64,000 nt of DNA. It comes from Tretioscincus oriximinensis. Taxonomy: Eukaryota; Chordata; Lepidosauria; Squamata; Gymnophthalmidae. Under the pieces are notes generated by a model. The model ran no database searches. It was not told the origin of the DNA and was given only the letters and a program-made list of their open reading frames with translations. Below, piece by piece: positions 60,870 through 64,000 of this stretch. The stretch spans positions 246,777 to 310,776 of the forward strand of contig JAJVDF010000348.1 of assembly GCA_022410635.1 (NCBI GenBank), in the 5' to 3' direction. A program made the translations under genes and the position numbers. Positions within the stretch are counted from its first letter, which is position 1, and the number at the start of each line of letters is the position of its first letter.

Positions 60870-62545
60870 CTGTGAAAGTAAACAACCTCATTTATCATGT
60901 CATGTTTTCCCTAAAAGCCAGCCAAACTCCCTTACAGCTTCATTATGAAAGTCAACATAAACACAGACAAACAGTTGGTGGGGCAAAACCACATATAAAG
61001 CAAAGTAAATAAGACATCATTACATAGCTTTGCACAGTAAGAAAATGTTCGGAAACACACTTGATGGACCAATGCTGAACATAAAGTGTACCATTTACAA
61101 TATCCCTTTTTTTTAGTTTTATATAAATTGAGACTCACAGATCGTAAATGGGAAAATACATAAAGCTCTAGAATTAATTATCCCTATGCATCAAGACCAA
61201 ACCCAAATGTGGCTTTCAGGATAAAGCGTCAGGAGGGGAGGGGGTGGGGAAACAGGGCTTTATGTATACAGAAAATCTGCTGAAAAACATGGTATGGACA
61301 AGAGGTACTGGATGTGCTGTGGACAAGAGTCCATAGAATGAGGAAGCTGGGATAATTTTTTCCTTTGTCTGGACTTTGCAGGTAAAACCTCTAAGCATCA
61401 GGGTGATTAACCACTGGAATAGGTTGCCACAAGAGATGGTAACTTCTCCTTTACTGGAAACCTCCAAACAGATCTATCTGGGATAGTTTAGTGGATCTTG
61501 CATTAAACAGGGGGTTGGACCTGATGACCCTGGAGGTTCCTTCCATTCTCTATGATTCTCTTGCTGTGTCCTTCTAGGCTAAGGGACTAACATAATATTC
61601 CTTTCCATTTTTTTAACCCTTCCCTTTTCATGCCATAAATTTTTTATTAATTTTATACCAGGAGTACTGTAGACTTGGTATCCTGGTATTTCTACTCGAA
61701 ACAATTAACTGAAGTTCTTTTCATAGTGGCTTTCATCCTTCTGTGGTTCATGTAGTGTTTTAAAAGTTTAGTTCTGATCCTTCTTTCACCCCAAGGATAA
61801 CGTGAAAATAACAAGATGATTTACTATATGTTCTTGAGATAAGGAAACAAATCAAAGGAAAATTTCAAATTCATGACAAGACTAGAGAGCCTTTTTTCTC
61901 ATAGAATTGTGCCTTCCACTTTGTCTGCTGCTGACTCATTGCCATTTGTGGAGATGGTGGCAGTAGGACCATGGCAGTGAACATGCCAGTGTTGTCTTCA
62001 GGAAAGGTGACTTGTATTGTAGGATGGATTTTTGCAATCTACACTGAGCACCACATCAAATGACAAAATGGAGATGGGCCCCTTTTCCATTTGGCTGCCT
62101 TTACCAAGATGTGGAGATGTAGTCTACATAGCTAAGATCTAAAAGATCTTAGCTATGTAGGCTGCTTTGTTTTATCTAAAGCATTAAGCCAGCTTCACTA
62201 GAGTCTTCCATTCACAAGTGTGTGACCCATAACTAACAAATAATCATTTCAAAGATAAATCCCAAACAAATGAATGTAGCAACTTTCTTTCAGACATAGC
62301 TTTTCAAAACTGATTAACAGTTATTTTACCTCATCACAGGCTTTGCAGCGTGGTCTTTTGGTCTCACAATAATGACGTCCACACCAGATGGCCCCATTAC
62401 TCCAGAAGTAGATCAGATCAACAAGTGGTTCTGAGCACTTTGAGCACACGAAACATGCAGGATGCCACTGGTGATCGTAGCCTGCTCTGTTTGCATACAC
62501 CACAGGACTATCCAACAGCAGCATGTGCTTGCAGAGGTCACAGAA
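60696..62545 (-). CDS. LMCD1: LMCD1 3' portion, LIM domains 1 and 2 (partial gene)
   Basis: Two exons join in phase 0 (62330-62545 then 60696-60869) and encode 129 residues ending in TAA. The protein has two consecutive LIM zinc-binding domains. The LIM1 text '[20 protein letters not shown]' and '[12 protein letters not shown]' is typical of LMCD1/dyxin of the LMCD1-TES-prickle group. LMCD1 is a LIM protein known as a GATA6 co-repressor with roles in heart and skeletal muscle. The N-terminal Cys-rich and PET regions are not in the window and must lie beyond 64000. Its position convergent with SSUH2 matches the mammalian arrangement, which supports LMCD1 over TES or prickle. Confidence 0.93.
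61330..61562 (+). repeat. CR1 LINE 3' end
   Basis: 'CACTGGAATAGGTTGCCACA', 'CAGATCTATCTGGGATAGTT', 'AACAGGGGGTTGGACCTGAT' and 'CCTGGAGGTTCCTTCCATTC', ending CTATGATTCTC, the typical CR1 end. It lies in the intron between the two LMCD1 LIM exons, antisense to the gene. Confidence 0.85.
62330..62545 (-). CDS. LMCD1: LMCD1 penultimate coding exon (LIM1)
   Basis: Minus-strand acceptor TTTTTCTTAG before 62545 and donor GAG/GTAAAA below 62330; exactly 72 codons, phase 0-0. LIM1 ligands are all present: CDLC, a 22-residue spacer, then HPAC, C..C, a 17-residue spacer and CGRH. The exon ends '[10 protein letters not shown]', which supplies the first CxxC of LIM2. Confidence 0.94.
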
Positions 62546-64000
62546 CTAAGAAAAAGTTAAATCTGCAAGTGACTTTGACAGTAATTAATCAAGTCACATC
62601 AAATGCTACTCATATAACACATAAACCAATTTCTCAGTATTTATTCATGCCAACTTTCCTTCAGGTCTCGGAATCTTGAGTCATAGTCATTTCAGATGGA
62701 AGCAGATTTGACCATTTTTTTTAAAAAGATAAGAATTCAATTATCAGTACTATAAGAAGCTTTTCAATTTTTTGAAAAGGAATATTCAAATTATTGGAAA
62801 AATAAATGCACTAATAATAAGCAGTGATAGCCAAAGGGGATACCTACAAACAACAGCTTAAGTTTGTTTCTTCACTTTAGGTTCCAGAATGTGAGAGACA
62901 GGCAACACATGGATGTAAAATAAGTAAAATAGCTTTTCTTTCATGTTAACATACCATAATAATATATCATGATATTCCAAAATAAAATTTTCATACTGAT
63001 TATATGTATAGATTTGCATAATGAATTCAAAATAAGGTTGCACCCAGACATTTGAAGCTTTACACTATAATAGCGTTAAATTGAGCCTTGAGCGATTGTG
63101 ACAGGAAGCCCCAATATTTTGGATTTCCGTCCCAGTAATTTTCTGTAGTTCTCCTCTTTGCTTTAGAGCAAGGCTGGGCATTAAAAAAATATTCTGCTGA
63201 AAAGCTTAAGAAGTACAACTTAGTTATTAAAACTCTTTCTTAGAAAGTTCTTTTTAAAGACCGAAGCATTTTTCATTTACCCAATAAAAAGCAGCAGCCA
63301 ATAATAGGAGAGAAATAGTGTTTCCTGGAAGCTTATTGCTTCCAAAGCCTCCTGGAATTTGTAGTGAATTGCACAGGGCAGAGTTAGGACCTGGCTGAGA
63401 CTCTTGGGCAGTCTGTGAGATTGTGTACCCTTTCACAAGATCTCATGCACGGGTACATGAGAAAATTCCCCTTACCCTGTGGATAGCCATTTCACTGGAA
63501 TTGACATTGTTTACTTCTGGGGCAATGGCACCCAGGACAACATCACTTCCTGTCATGCCCAGGAAGTGATGTCATAAAAAAATTCATGATAGCCCAGGGC
63601 TCCACCAGATTTTGGGGCTCCTTGTCTATATCTGGCTTCCAGGAGCTCCTTGCCATTTTGTTACAAATTCAGGGAGAACAAAGGAGCATGTGGGTTGACA
63701 TCAATGACAACGTAAGTGCTTTATTCTCGAAGAAAAATTTGCAAATCAAAAGGCAGTCATGTGGACCCACCCTAAGACAAGATTCAGTAGAAAAACTCTG
63801 CAAAGAATGAGATAGACAGAAGGCTGAAAAAATCCAGGAAATAGTAAAAGACAGATGGCCCTAGCATGCAATGGCCCATGGAGTTGTGAAGAGCCAGATA
63901 GTTATTGCAACAATGGTTTTGAAGAAAAATGTAATTGAGCAATATAATACAAAGTAATAGGACTTTAATATTAAAAAGGTTGCAGAGCAGCTTTTAAACT
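62546..64000 (-). other. LMCD1: LMCD1 intron (partial)
   Basis: No exon with LMCD1-like coding was seen upstream of LIM1 in the remaining 1.45 kb, so the next exon is beyond the window. The interval contains a CATCACTTCCTG-type repeat at about 63480-63650. Confidence 0.6.
63480..63650. repeat. Second copy of the CATCACTTCCTG repeat family
   Basis: 'GGATAGCCATTTCACTGGAA', 'ACATCACTTCCTGTCATGCC' and 'CAGGAAGTGATGTCATAAAA' correspond in inverted orientation to 36820-37055. Confidence 0.6.

Noticed and set aside
60666..60875. 69-codon plus-strand frame
   Set aside because: Antisense shadow of the LMCD1 terminal exon.
62350..62679. 109-codon plus-strand frame
   Set aside because: Antisense shadow of the LMCD1 LIM1 exon.

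Overview
This is a vertebrate nuclear window: split genes with GT/AG introns, about 60% AT, and a dense load of interspersed repeats. It is most likely from a sauropsid, probably a squamate reptile. The evidence for that is many CR1-type LINE 3' ends, L2 LINEs with TTTA-type tails, a tRNA-derived SINE with a CTT tail, and hAT-type foldback elements. The species assignment is inference.

Two protein-coding genes are supported. SSUH2 (ssu-2 homolog) lies on the + strand in eleven coding exons from 3570 to 31768. These join in frame to a 362-residue protein with a central array of six CxxC motifs and a CTII C-terminus. On the - strand, the last two coding exons of LMCD1 (LIM and cysteine-rich domains 1) lie at 62330-62545 and 60696-60869. 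They encode LIM1 and LIM2 up to the stop codon; the 5' part of LMCD1 is beyond the right edge. The genes are convergent, tail to tail, about 29 kb apart, as in the mammalian LMCD1-SSUH2 neighbourhood. CAV3, the other usual neighbour of SSUH2, was not found and would lie to the left.

Layout: 1-3567 is upstream of the first recognised SSUH2 coding exon and holds a SINE, a CR1-like end, an LTR/promoter-like stretch and a perfect 191-bp inverted repeat. 3568-31768 is SSUH2, whose introns hold L2, CR1, SINE and foldback elements. Intron 10 (8.4 kb) contains a short CR1-derived unit with an intact 193-codon ORF1. 31769-60695 is intergenic and almost entirely repeat debris: a 1.28-kb terminal-inverted-repeat element with three hairpins, several L2 copies (one with a 367-codon open reverse-transcriptase frame), many CR1-like ends, an L1 fragment, a 527-bp hAT-type element with a perfect 8-bp target duplication, and microsatellites. 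60696-64000 is the 3' end of LMCD1.

The two genes do not form a pathway with each other. No rRNA, CRISPR, operon or functional tRNA gene is present. The most unusual structures are the palindromic mobile elements: a family with three copies, one nested in a CR1 copy; the perfect 191-bp foldback; and the multi-hairpin 1.28-kb element.
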